Source of the DNA: Dama dama | Lineage: Eukaryota; Chordata; Mammalia; Artiodactyla; Cervidae | Reading direction: 5' to 3' | Length of the DNA stretch: 64,000 nt | Assembly (NCBI RefSeq): GCF_033118175.1 | Contig: NC_083696.1 | Span: forward strand, 38,549,001-38,613,000 | Part shown: one piece after another, positions 55,015-64,000 of the stretch | How the letters are laid out: each line of letters starts with the position of its first letter | Numbering within the stretch: the stretch's first letter is position 1 | Position numbers and translations under genes: made by a program | Notes under the pieces: model-generated | The model's database searches: none | What the model saw: the letters and a program-made list of their open reading frames with translations, nothing else | What the model was told of the DNA's origin: nothing

Positions 55015-55110
55015 CTGAATTACAGACTTTAATTACAGACTTTACAGATGAATTTTGTTTTGTTATGTGAATTTCACCTCAATTAAAAAACTTAATATGG
55101 GGAAAACAAA

Positions 55111-55555
55111 CAAACAACAAAAGATCAATTAGTATCTATGAGCTTGTCAATGAACCCCTTACTGTGACAACTGCCAGGGTGAATGGTAATCAGTGAACCC
55201 ACCAATGAGCCTCCCACCGTTTCAGTGTGTGACCTTTCGAGTTTGAGCACCGCATAACCTCAGGTCATTCAACAGAAGAGCTCAGGATAAATTCAGTGAG
55301 CTCCTCAGAAAGGATGCGCTGAAAATCTTAACAGGTAACCAGGAGTAACCTCATTCCTTAGTGTAGATTTCTCAATGATAAAAGCATGTTGATGTATTTA
55401 TAAATATTTGGTGATGTAATTAAGGGGGTGGAATCTTATTTTTCCCATTGGCAGAGGATGAGTTGTGAGTAATAAGAAATTTATATATTTTAAGCTACAT
55501 TTTTTATCTATGAGTTTATAATCCATGAAAGAGAAACATACCTTTAACAAACCCC
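55111..55555. other. Intergenic sequence
   Basis: No gene or young repeat recognised. Confidence 0.4.
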
Positions 55556-55675
55556 AGGGGACTTCCCTGGTGGTCCAGTGGTTGAGCCTCCATGTTTCCA
55601 CTGCAAGGGGCACGGGTTTGATCCCTGGTCAGGGAATTAAGGTCTCACATGCCATGAGGCAAAAAAAAAAAAAAT
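55556..55675 (+). mobile_element. CHR-type SINE
   Basis: 'gggacttccctggtggtcca' and B-box-like 'gggtttgatccctggtcagg', with a 14-A tail. Little diverged from the other copies here. Confidence 0.92.
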
Positions 55676-56120
55676 TCTTGAACTGATTAAAAATGAAAAC
55701 ACAACATATCAACTTAAAAAACATTATATGGGAAAAGTAACAAATTAAACAAACTTATTTAAATTAAATAAACAAACTCCCAAACTGTGCTAAGTGCCAT
55801 ACTACACACTTGGGGAGACTTGTGGAGGGACTCAGAAAGGGGAGTTTTAGACAAAATAAAAAGGGTAGGTGTTGACCTAAAATGACTTAAAATCTTGCCA
55901 AAGAGAGAATTTATTTCTGAACCAGTTAGACCACAACTGTATTCTAAACCAGAGAATCTTAGAACTGACTCTCAATATAATTGGTCTCCTATTATTTTTA
56001 TGGGATTGAGAGCATTATTATGAGATGAGGTTCATAAGCTTCATTAGACTGCCTCCAGACTGCTCCCACCCATGCTCCCCAAAAAGAGAGAAAAAAAATG
56101 TTTGAATTGGGTCATGACTT
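55676..56120. other. AT-rich intergenic sequence
   Basis: Nothing recognised. Confidence 0.4.
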
Positions 56121-56133
56121 AAGCATCCGTTCT

Positions 56134-56308
56134 TAGGACTTCCCTGGTGGTCCAGTGTTTGGGAGTACAGTTTGCAATGCAGGGGACTCAGATTTAATCC
56201 CTGGTCTGGGAACTGGGACCCCACATTCCATAGAGTGACTGAGCCCACACACTAGAGAGCTGGTGTGCTGCAGCCGGAACCTGATGCAACCAAATAAATG
56301 TTTTTAAA
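56134..56308 (+). mobile_element. CHR-type SINE
   Basis: 'ggacttccctggtggtccag' head, 'gtgctgcagccggaacctga' body. 13-bp TSD with one mismatch: 'aagcatccgttct' (56121-56133) and 'aagcatccattct' (56309-56321). Confidence 0.94.
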
Positions 56309-56321
56309 AAGCATCCATTCT

Positions 56322-57589
56322 AGGATAGGTTTGGAATGGTTGGTCTTTTGGAGGAACGCCTTCCTGTCTCAACCTCCCCTCTTTTTTAACCTAGAACCTA
56401 AGGGTATTAAAGTCAGTTTTCCTGGGTTTACTAGGTTGAAACCTAAACACAGTAGAGCTTCCTTCCAGAAACAGCAATATTTAAGGGGGAACACTGACCC
56501 CCTCTTCCTCCTCCTGACCCTCAATGCAGCTGATCCGGTCTTCGAACCTTTCAGCTTTGAGTGCAAAGCCGCTGTGAAGGATGCACTGCGACTGCAGCTG
56601 CAGCTTGAGCTGTGCTCCCTCCCTGGCTGAGCGAGATGGAATAGTTGCTCAGAGGTATCAGCTGAGATAGGGGACCACTCTCTCCCCTCCACAGGGAGGA
56701 AACAGGAAAGAAAAGATGGCAAAATGACTCTGGCAAGGGCCAAGGATTCCTAAATTTGAAGGCTGGCCTCACACTTCTGCTCGCATCTCCTCCTCCATGC
56801 TCAGGGGGAAAAAAGAAAGCTCTAGCTGTCTCCAATCACTGCAGAATTGGTAGCAGCCTTCCTCCTGTCAGCAGGAGAACACATTTCGTTTTCCATCACA
56901 GCCGTCAGATAACCCGGTTCATGCCCTGCAATGGTCATCTTGTCCAGTGACAAAAAGGCATCAATTGTCATTTATCTGAGCTGCATTTTAAAGTGAAATT
57001 CAAGAGACTGTAGGCAGAAATCCCTTGGCACTGCCTTTATGTCTCCTTTCCCAGGTCTTTTTGCATTTTTAGCTCTGTGTTGTATTCCTTGCTGTGGGCA
57101 GAGGTGTCTATTTCGACCAGGATACTACGAGGTGTTTGAGACTAGGGTATCTGAAGGCTGGGGAGAGAGGTGGAACATGGGCTGCTGACCATAAGCACAC
57201 TTAAACCCTGAGATGTCTCACAATATTCAGTGTCCCCACCTGCTGTGACAGTCCTGGGTTTCACCATGTCTTCATGCCTGGTGAAGTCCAAGTCCCTTTC
57301 TAACTCACATCTAAAGAGCTCAGCATCCCAAAGTCAGAGCTGGGGATCAACTCTAGCCACATTCAGAGAGAGACCACTATGGTAACCACTTACTTCTCCT
57401 AGCTTAACTAAGTACCTCTGGCCAGCAGGGGGAATTCTTATTCACATATATGTACCTGGGAGAGGTGAGTTGCATTTTTTGAGTTTTAATGTGCCAGTTG
57501 CTTTGAAACTTTTCTTATTGAATGAGTACTGCATGCTGAGTCAACATTGTACACCAGCTAAAATTCCCAGGATTACACCTTTGCCCATC
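56322..57589. other. Repeat-poor, GC-richer block (candidate conserved non-coding DNA)
   Basis: No mobile element recognised. 56520-56640 has a 'gactgcagctgcagcttgag' stretch and several CpGs. 56940-57000 has AT-balanced wording ('gtcatttatctgagctgcat') of the sort seen in conserved enhancers. Frames lie on both strands over the same DNA (110 codons + at 56298-56630, 124 codons - at 56369-56743) and lack known domains. It could hold an unannotated exon or a regulatory element; sequence alone does not decide. Confidence 0.4.
57419..57437 (+). promoter_or_regulatory. Weak CTCF-like motif
   Basis: 'tggccagcagggggaattc' matches the left two thirds of the CTCF core but lacks the 'cgc' after the G-run. 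A much weaker candidate than the one at 36552. Confidence 0.3.
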
Positions 57590-57810
57590 CTCCTAGTCTT
57601 TAGCTCAGATCCCAGCTCTTTCAATCATTAGCTGGTTAACTGGTTAAATCACTGAACTGCTGAGTCTCCATTTCCTCTCTGTAAAAACAAGGACAGCAGT
57701 CCCTCTCTTATCAGGGTTTTGTATGCAAAAAGAAAAGATGTACCTGAAAACACCCACCAGTGTCCAGTATCTAGAAGGCACTCAGATGTTAGTTCCTTTC
57801 CTACCTACCA
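57590..57810 (+). mobile_element. MIR SINE, sense
   Basis: 'gatcccagctctttcaatca', 'gttaaatcactgaactgctg', 'tctccatttcctctctgtaa' and 'tccagtatctagaaggcact' follow the MIR order in sense. Strongly diverged. Confidence 0.6.
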
Positions 57811-58682
57811 GTCTAAAGTCATCATAAATCCATGATAATTTGGGAGAGATGGAAAAGAAAATTAATGCAATAGATCATATTCTTGATTCAGGAGATGCTA
57901 TAAAACAAAAAATCTTACTTCCAAAGCCAATAGACAATAAGTTCAAGAATTTTGATTTTTGGTGTCTGTTGCTTTTACTGTTATGGTTTAATTATATCTA
58001 GTGTGAATATAGTTTTATATGTTATTATAATCATTATTTGATCCTGTGAAGTTGTAGATAATCACATATATAGTGATCTAAACTATCTCCAAGTTAAAAT
58101 AAACCAGGCCTTTGGTAAGCTGTTCAACTTGTGTGTCTATTTAACATTGTGTCCACCCATATCTCAGTCTCTTTGCCTCCCCTCAAGATGTAATTGGTAG
58201 TAACCAATATACAGCAGCCAACATGAATCCACTTATATTTTCCATTCAACCCAATTATGAAGAACAGACATTGTCCTGATTTGTTCAATTTCTTCATTAA
58301 GTTTATAAACTGAGAGTGATTAAACGTCTTAACATATGGTTAACAGCAAAGACAAAGCCCAAATCTAGTTTTTCCTGATGAGCCGAGCACTCTATTTTTT
58401 TTTTTTTTTTATTACAAATTACCTAGGAATCAATCCTCTTTCCTCAAGAGACTTGAAAAAAAATCCTGAAACATACTGTATTCTTATACCACTTCTGTAT
58501 GTGATCTCAGGAGGACATCAATATTCTTTGAATAGTTTTGATCCAAGAGAGAAGTCCGTCAGGTTACATAACAATAGCAAGCCCCCTGATTTGGGCTTTG
58601 CTGTGGTATGATTTTACCATAAGGGGGCAGGATTCTTCACATAGTAAATCTAGGTTGAAAAGGAGGCATTGATAGCATTCGT
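57811..58682. other. AT-rich intergenic sequence
   Basis: T-run of about 18 at 58395-58412. The 77-codon frame at 58378-58611 includes it and is not a gene. No young repeat. Confidence 0.4.
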
Positions 58683-58693
58683 ATGAGTATCAT

Positions 58694-58909
58694 GTGTTCA
58701 TACGCTTAGACGTGTTTGACTCGTTGCAACCCCATGGACTGTAGCTCCTTAGATTCCTCTATCCATGGGATTTCTCAAGCAAGAATACTTGAGTGGGGTG
58801 TCATTTTCTCCTCCAGGTGATCTTCCCAACCCAAGGACTGAACTTGCATCTCTTAAGTCTTCTGTATTGCCAGGCAGATTCTTTAACACTGAACCACCTG
58901 GGAAGCCCC
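58694..58909 (-). mobile_element. Bov-tA SINE, antisense
   Basis: 'aagcaagaatacttgagtgg', 'gatcttcccaacccaaggac' and reversed head 'ctgaaccacctgggaagccc'. Diverged TSD 'atgagtatcat' (58683-58693) and 'ataagtattat' (58910-58920). Confidence 0.92.
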
Positions 58910-59026
58910 ATAAGTATTATACACATGTGCAAACATACTAAGTTCATTCACTCTTTCGCCTCTTATTCTACTTGTAGACCAAATCCTCCAAAGACAAAGA
59001 CAAAGTAAAAGTCTGTGGGAGAGAAC

Positions 59027-59036
59027 AAGATGGCGG
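59027..59036 (+). promoter_or_regulatory. YY1-type motif at the L1 5' end
   Basis: 'aagatggcgg' within the first 20 bases of the L1. In human L1 a YY1 site at the same place sets the transcription start. Here the motif is intact; the function is inferred from that parallel. Confidence 0.7.
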
Positions 59037-59157
59037 AGGAGTAGGTGGATGTGGAGTACATCTCTCTCCGCGGATACATCAGGAATACAGCTTCAGACAC
59101 AGAAGTGCATGCACGCCACCAGCTGATAGCACACAGCAGTACCTGACCAGTGGAAAA

Positions 59158-59202
59158 GTTCAGTTCAGTTCAGTCGCTCAGTTGTGTCTGACTCTTTATA
59201 TA
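59158..59202 (-). mobile_element. Bov SINE/BovB tail fragment inside the L1 5' UTR
   Basis: 'gttcagttcagttcagtcgc' and 'tcagttgtgtctgactcttt' are the reversed BovB-type tail. Only about 45 bases are present. Either a truncated private insertion or part of this L1 lineage. Confidence 0.75.
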
Positions 59203-59664
59203 GAACCATGCAAAACTTGGCCAGCATCGGCAGCTGAACAATAGAGAGGCTGGCCCATCGGACGCCTGACGCACTGAACTACAGAGCAGGACCCCACCTG
59301 GGGGTCCCTTTTAAGAGCCTGATGTGCCGATCTGCAGAGTAGGATCCCGGTCAGGGAGGGGCCCCTCTATGTGCCTGACACACCCAACAACAGAGAAGGA
59401 TCCCAGGCAAGGGAGCCCTTTAAGTGCCTGAACGGGCAGAGCTATGGAGAAAGACTGGCCAAAGAGGCCTTCGGATCGCCAGCTACAAGAGGCTTGAAAA
59501 AGACTCTGATAGGGCCATAACTCCTGTGGTGGAGTCCCTGCAGTCCGTGTCCCTGCACACTTGGCACCGCCAGGGTCCCCAAAAGCCAAGCAGCTGCGCC
59601 ACCTTCATGCTCAACTCTCACTGGGGCAGAGCTGCCACAGGCAAAAAAAGTCTTGCGACTATGT

Positions 59665-59800
59665 GCACAGGGTTGCTTCGGTCGTGTTTGACTATTTGCA
59701 ACCTGGTAGACTGGCCTGCCAGGCTTCTCTGTCAGAGAGGGGGGTTCTCCAGGCAAGAATACTGGAGCGTATTGGCCAATATTGGTTGCCATACCCTTCT
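59665..59800 (-). repeat. Bov SINE-derived segment within the L1 5' UTR
   Basis: 'cttcggtcgtgtttgactat', 'ggcctgccaggcttctctgt' and 'ggcaagaatactggagcgta' are reversed Bov SINE body sequence. It reads on smoothly into the L1 UTR on both sides with no TSD, which suggests that the L1 family captured a SINE piece long ago. Confidence 0.7.
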
Positions 59801-60447
59801 AGATCATTATATTTCCTGCTATCCTAGCCGCCAACTCCCCTGAGTACCTGGTGCTGCCAGAACCCCTGTGACCCATGCAGCCGCACCACCTCCACACCTG
59901 GCCCTCACAGGGGCAAACCCAAGTCCTCCAGGGCAGCTTCAGGAATAAACCCCAGTGGACAACCCACATGCAGAGGTGGAAATAAAACCACAATTGAAAC
60001 CCAGGGGCAGTGTGACTAAGGAAGAAAACCCCAAACCTTCCCACCTGCTGTACAAGCTGCAGATTAAACCCACACGATCAACTAGCAGACTCTGTGTCTA
60101 TGGAATAGATAAAAGGTCCCTGAGAGCTCCCACAAGAGAAAACGCACTGGCTCTGATGGCTGTGGACACTGGAGGCAAGAACACACAGGAGTAGGACCAG
60201 ATTAGAACCTGAGCTGCCCCCACAGCAGGTTCAGAGATCAGCAGTGCTGGAGGGCATCCTAGGGAGGCGAGGTGGGCTGTGACTCCCAGCGAGGGAAAGG
60301 ACCCTGACAGCAGTGACTCAAGAAACACATTTAGTATTCTTATGTTTTGACATGTTCTGTAGATTCTTTTGGATTTTTTTCCTTTTTCCCTTTTTTGCTC
60401 CTCTATTGTAGTTGTCGATTTTATTGGTACTAAGAAATTTTTTTCTC

Positions 60448-61430
60448 AGTCACATTTTATATTGTTGTTATAAACCTCTGCCTCTGTGTTGGGCTTTTGC
60501 AGTTCTATGGAGTTTTCTTTTCCTTTTAAAAAAATTTTTTTTCTTTTCCTTTTTTAAAATTTTAATTGTTTAAACCTATTATTATTTTTTCTATATTTAT
60601 TCCTTGGTTTGCTTTTACTACTGTTCTTTTGTCCCCTTGCAGTTAATCTTTAATGTATATAAATCTTCTTTATCTACCTCTATTTAACTTTGCACATCTA
60701 TTCTTTCTTTCCTTTCTCTCCTTTCCTCTCAACATATTTGTTAGTTTTATTTTTATTGCTTTATTCCCCAATTGGCATCTTGCTTTAGTTTTGTTTTCCA
60801 GTTTGTGCTTTAATTAGTTTTGTCCTGGCAGATATAATTTTTGGTTTCCTTGGTTTGCCAGGTCAGTCTATTGTACTAATTTTTGCTGAATTGTCTTGAT
60901 TTTGCTTATGGGTGTATATGTGTATATTTAGTCACATTTTATATTGTTGTTATAAACCTCTGCCTGCCTCTATGTTGGGCTTTTGCAGTTATGTGGAGTT
61001 TTCTTTTTTCTTCCCCCTTTTTTCTTTCTTCCATTTCTTTTCTCTTTCTTATAATTTTAATTTTTTAAACCTATTATATTTTTTCTACATTTATTCCTTT
61101 GTTTGCCTTTCCTACTGCTCTTTCCCCCTTGTAGTTAATCTTAAATGTATATAAATCTTCATCTACCACTATTTAACTTTGCATGTCTATTCTTTCTTTT
61201 GTTTCATTCATTCCTTTCCTCTCAACATATTTGTTAGTTTTATTTTCATTGCTTTATTCCCCACTTGGCACCTTGTTTTAATTCTGTTTTCCAGTTTGTG
61301 CTTAAGTTAGCTTTGTTCTTCACTGGTAAATATAATTTTTGATTTCCTTTGTTCACAGAGTCAATCTAATGTACTTTGTTTTTCTTGGATTGTTTTCACT
61401 TTGCTCATGGGTATATATGTATGTGTGTAT
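60448..61430 (+). repeat. Tandem duplication (about 482-500 bp unit) in the L1 5' UTR
   Basis: Unit 1 starts at 60448 ('agtcacattttatattgttg') and unit 2 at 60930 with the same words. Shared landmarks in order: 'ttataaacctctgcct', 'gttgggcttttgcagtt', 'aatgtatataaatctt', 'ctctcaacatatttgttagt', 'gctttattcccca', 'ttttccagtttgtgctt' and '...tgggt(g/a)tatat'. The units differ by many small changes, so the event is not recent. 'agtccattattttaattatt' at 61430 may start a decayed third unit. Confidence 0.9.
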
Positions 61431-62024
61431 AGTCCATTATTTTAATTATTATTTGCCTAATTTTGTAACTGCCATTTGTCTGGAGTTCATCTTTGAACTC
61501 CACATTTGGATATTTGTTTTAATCTCACTTAATGCCATAACAATCTACTTGTGGAATCTTCGTTCCTGACCGGAGATCAAGCCCTGAGCCTTTGGAGTGG
61601 GAACACTGACTCCAAGACCCTAGACAACTAGAGAATTAACCCTAGGTAGGATCAAATAGTGGAACTCACACAAAGGAAACCACTTCAATACAAGACCCAG
61701 CATCACCCAACTACCAGTAGCACCCTATGTAGGATGCCACATCTAAACAACAGACAAAACAAAAATACAAACCCAGTCATCAGCAGGCAGGATCACCACC
61801 TCATTCAGCCTTGCCTGTCAGAGGAAAAACAAATAAGCATACGAACAAACAAAAACTCAGCACAAACCTCACCCTATACAAAGCTCACACAAACCACTGG
61901 ACCAAGCTTAGGAGGGCAGAAACCAAAAGGAAGAAAGAATTCAAACCTCTTCAAGGAAAGAATTCAATTTTCCTTGAAGCCTGGGAAAAAGAGACCTCAA
62001 ACACAAAAAGTTAAAAAAAAAATA

Positions 62025-62914
62025 ATGAAAGGCAGAGAGATACTGTAAAAATGAAGGAACAAACCAGAAACACAGAAGTCCAAATAAATGAAGTGGAAAT
62101 AGGCAAACTACCTGAAAAAGAATCAGAATAATGATAGTAAAGATGATCAAAAACCTTGAAAACAAAATGGAGAAAATGTAAGAATCAATTAACAAAGACC
62201 TAGAAGAAGTAAGAACAAACATACAGAGACAAAAAAACCACAATTACTGAAATTAAAAATATTTTAGAAAGAATCAATAGCAGAATATCTGAAACAGAAG
62301 AATGAATCAGTGAGCTGGAAGATAAAATGATGGAAATAATGTCTGAAGAACAGAATAAAGTAAAAAGAAAAAAGAGATGAGGATTGCCTCAGAGACCTCT
62401 GGGACAATATCAAATGCACCAACATTCAAATTATAGGGGTCTCAGAAGAAGAACAGAAAAAGAAAGGGTATGAGAAAACTTTTGAAGAGATTATGGTTGA
62501 AAATTTCCCTAACATGGAAAAGGAAATAGTTAATCAAATCCAAGAGGCACAAAGAGTCCATACAGGATAAACCCAAGGAGGAACACACCAAGACACATAC
62601 TAATCAAACTAACAAAGACTAAACACAAAGAAAGAATATTAAAAGCAGCAGGGGAGAAGCAACAAGTACCCTACAAGGGAAACCCCATACACTTAACAGC
62701 TGATCCTTCAGCAGAAACTCAGCAGGCCAGAAGGGAATGGCAAGATATATTTAAAGTACTGAAAGAGAAAAATCTACAACCAAGATTACTGTACCCAGCA
62801 AGGATCTCAATCAAAACCGAAGGAGAAATACAAAGCTTTTCAGACAAGCAAAAGTTTAGAGAATTCAGTACCTCCAAACCAGCTTCACAGCAAATGTTAA
62901 AGGGACTTATATAG
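62025..62914 (+). pseudogene. L1 ORF1 (RNA-binding protein), broken
   Basis: ORF1p is the L1 nucleic-acid chaperone that coats L1 RNA. The start codon is at 62025. A 1-base loss straight after it brings a stop within eight codons. Other breaks follow in the coiled-coil part, and a 1-base loss near 62560 brings a stop in 'HTG*' context. From about 62572 the C-terminal domain is open to the stop at 62912-62914, with 'RRNTPRHILIKLTK', 'ADPSAETQQARREWQDIFKV' and 'LYPARISIKTEGEIQSF'. Net length 890 bases, near full size. Neighbour ORF2 starts 58 bases on. Confidence 0.88.
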
Positions 62915-62972
62915 TCAAGAAATACAAGAGAAGAAAAAAGATCTACAAAATCAACCCCAAACAGTTAAGGAA

Positions 62973-64000
62973 ATGGCAATAGGAACATATATATCAATAA
63001 TTACTTTAAATGTAAATGGATTAAATACTCCAAGCAAAAGACACAGACTGGCTGAATGGATACAAAAACAAGACCCATTATATGCTGTCTACAAGAAACG
63101 CACTTCAGACCTCAAGATACATATTGACTGAAAGTGAGATGATGGAAAAATATATACCATGCAAACGGGAAGCAAAAGAAAGCTGGAGTAGCAATCCTCA
63201 TATCAGACAAAATGTACCTTAAAATAAAGAAGATTACAAGAGATAAGGAAGGATGCTACATAATGATCAAGGGATCAATCCAAGAGGAAGACATAACAAT
63301 TGTAAATATCTATGCACCCAAACAGGAGCACTTCAATACATAAGACAAACACTAACAGATATAAAAGGAGAAATTGACAGTAGCATAATAATAGTAGGAG
63401 ACTTTAACACCTCACTCACAAAAATGGACAGATCATCAAAACATAAAATTAATAAGGAAACACAAGTCTTAAATGATCAATGAGATGGATCTCACTGATA
63501 TCTTCAGGACATTTCATCCAAATGCAGAAGAATACATCTTCTTCTCAAGTGCACATGGAACATTCTTCAGGATAGACCATGTCTTGGGTCACAAATCAAA
63601 CCTCAGTAAATTTAAGAAAATTGAAATTGTATCAAGCATCTTCTCTGACCACAATGCTATGAGCCTAGATATCAGTTACAAGAAAAAAAGTGTAATAAAT
63701 ACAAACACATGGAGATGAAACAACACATTTCTAAATAACCAACAAGTTACTGAAAAAAATCAAAGGGAAATAAAATAATTTCTAGAAACAAATGACAATG
63801 AAAACATGACAACTCAAAACCTATGGGATGCAGCAAGAGCAGTCCTAAAAAGGAAGTTTATAGCAATACTATCCTACCTCAGGAAATGAAAGAAACAATA
63901 GTAAAGATTAATAAAACTAAAAGCTAGTTCTTTGAGAAGATAAACAAAATTGACAAACCTTTAGCCAGACTCATCAAGAAAAAAAGAGAGAAGAATCAAA
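62973..64000 (+). pseudogene. L1 ORF2 (endonuclease part), broken, cut by window edge
   Basis: ORF2p nicks target DNA with its N-terminal APE-type endonuclease and then copies L1 RNA. The start at 62973 gives 'TLNVNGLNTPSKRHRLAEW'. A 1-base loss near 63078 shifts the frame, after which 'CLQETHF' (with the catalytic Glu) is read. A 'NIYAPK' segment follows near 63302-63322. 'GDFN' (63397-63408) is in a second frame and 'SDHN' (63644-63655) in a third, with stops between. So all main endonuclease motifs exist but in three frames. The RT domain is outside the window. Confidence 0.9.

Larger units (their letters stand above)
54181..55110 (+). mobile_element. L1 3' UTR (older type), sense, split by two SINEs
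   Basis: 'catagcagcactatgcacaa', 'gtgggtgaatggataaacca', 'ggaatattattcagccataa', 'ggtggttgccacaggggcc', and 'tgtgaatttcacctcaatta' near the end. Interrupted by a Bov-tA (54289-54497) and a CHR-related SINE (54819-55014). Confidence 0.85.
59017..64000 (+). mobile_element. 5'-complete L1 (ruminant type), runs off the window
   Basis: Starts with the L1 promoter end 'gagaacaagatggcggagga'. A GC-rich 5' UTR part (59017-60330) precedes a T-rich part (60330-61570) and an A-rich leader (61570-62024). The decayed ORF1 and the ORF2 endonuclease region follow. The 5' UTR is about 3.0 kb, longer than expected because of an internal tandem duplication. Most L1 copies are 5'-truncated, so a complete start is notable. 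Frameshifts and stops show that it is inactive. The 3' half lies beyond the window. Confidence 0.92.

Noticed and set aside
56298..56743. Opposing 110- and 124-codon frames as a host exon
   Set aside because: They overlap on opposite strands, the + frame starts within a SINE TSD, and no domain or splice pattern is recognisable. Kept only as a candidate conserved region.
60883..61154. Hydrophobic frames (61 and 80 codons) as membrane proteins
   Set aside because: T-rich sequence always reads as Phe/Leu/Ser-rich. These are in the duplicated L1 5' UTR and overlap in two frames.
61659..62048. 129-codon + frame just before L1 ORF1 as a novel L1 ORF0-like protein
   Set aside because: It lies in the A-rich leader and overlaps the ORF1 start. 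Primate ORF0 is antisense in the 5' UTR, so there is no correspondence. A-rich DNA is easily open in this frame.
1..64000. CRISPR array, operon, phage or bacterial mobile element
   Set aside because: No regularly spaced direct repeats, no dense coding and no ribosome-binding sites. Repeat content is that of a ruminant nuclear genome.

Overview
This is nuclear DNA from a ruminant (pecoran, most likely bovid) genome. The diagnostic content is the ruminant repeat set: BovB (RTE) LINE copies, Bov-tA and Bov-A2 SINEs (tRNA head fused to a BovB-like tail), CHR-type tRNA-Glu SINEs, and L1 copies with the bovine-type 3' UTR, over older mammalian-wide repeats (L1M, MIR, MLT1 LTRs, MER5). There is no bacterial, phage, plasmid or CRISPR content. 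I see no intact host protein-coding gene, exon or RNA gene. Nearly every long open frame is a decayed reverse-transcriptase frame, its antisense shadow, or a repeat read through. Species and chromosome cannot be fixed from what is here.

Layout. 0-8.5 kb: an antisense L1 split by a sense L1 end, a 1.8-kb BovB copy, a long antisense L1M (3.2-5.7 kb) carrying a CHR SINE and a Bov-A2 SINE, and a second BovB. 8.5-17 kb: mostly unique sequence with CHR and Bov-tA SINEs, two MLT1 LTRs in opposite orientation, one sense L1 3' end and a perfect 34-bp tandem duplication. 17-20.7 kb: an antisense L1 broken by a Bov-tA, a young L1 end, two BovB insertions in opposite orientation and a CHR SINE; the sense BovB holds the longest reading frame of the window (422 codons). 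20.7-31 kb: SINEs, small BovB ends, two ERV-type LTRs, a pair of oppositely oriented L1 ends and a MER5 element. 31-41 kb: SINE-rich, with a MIR split by a Bov-tA, a duplicated block of about 105 bp, a strong CTCF-type motif, an MLT1 LTR and a second nested antisense L1 (39.6-41.0 kb). 41-56 kb: L1 ends, a BovB copy inside an LTR-like sequence with a clear target-site duplication, several SINEs and one more LTR. 56.3-58.7 kb: the longest stretch poor in young repeats, a candidate conserved non-coding region. 59.0-64.0 kb: a 5'-complete but decayed L1 in sense orientation, with a YY1-type motif at its start, a roughly 482-bp tandem duplication in its 5' UTR, a broken ORF1 and the endonuclease part of a broken ORF2, running off the right edge.

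The elements do not form a pathway. They record successive retrotransposition: L1 and RTE machinery copied themselves and, in trans, the SINEs. Many copies still show target-site duplications (TSDs), given with each entry, so insertion order can be read directly. I did not find a new biological system. The points most worth checking are the duplicated L1 5' UTR, the CTCF-type site at 36.55 kb, the repeat-poor block at 56.3-57.0 kb and the duplicated block at 33.4/36.2 kb. Repeat family names come from recognition by eye, without a library search.
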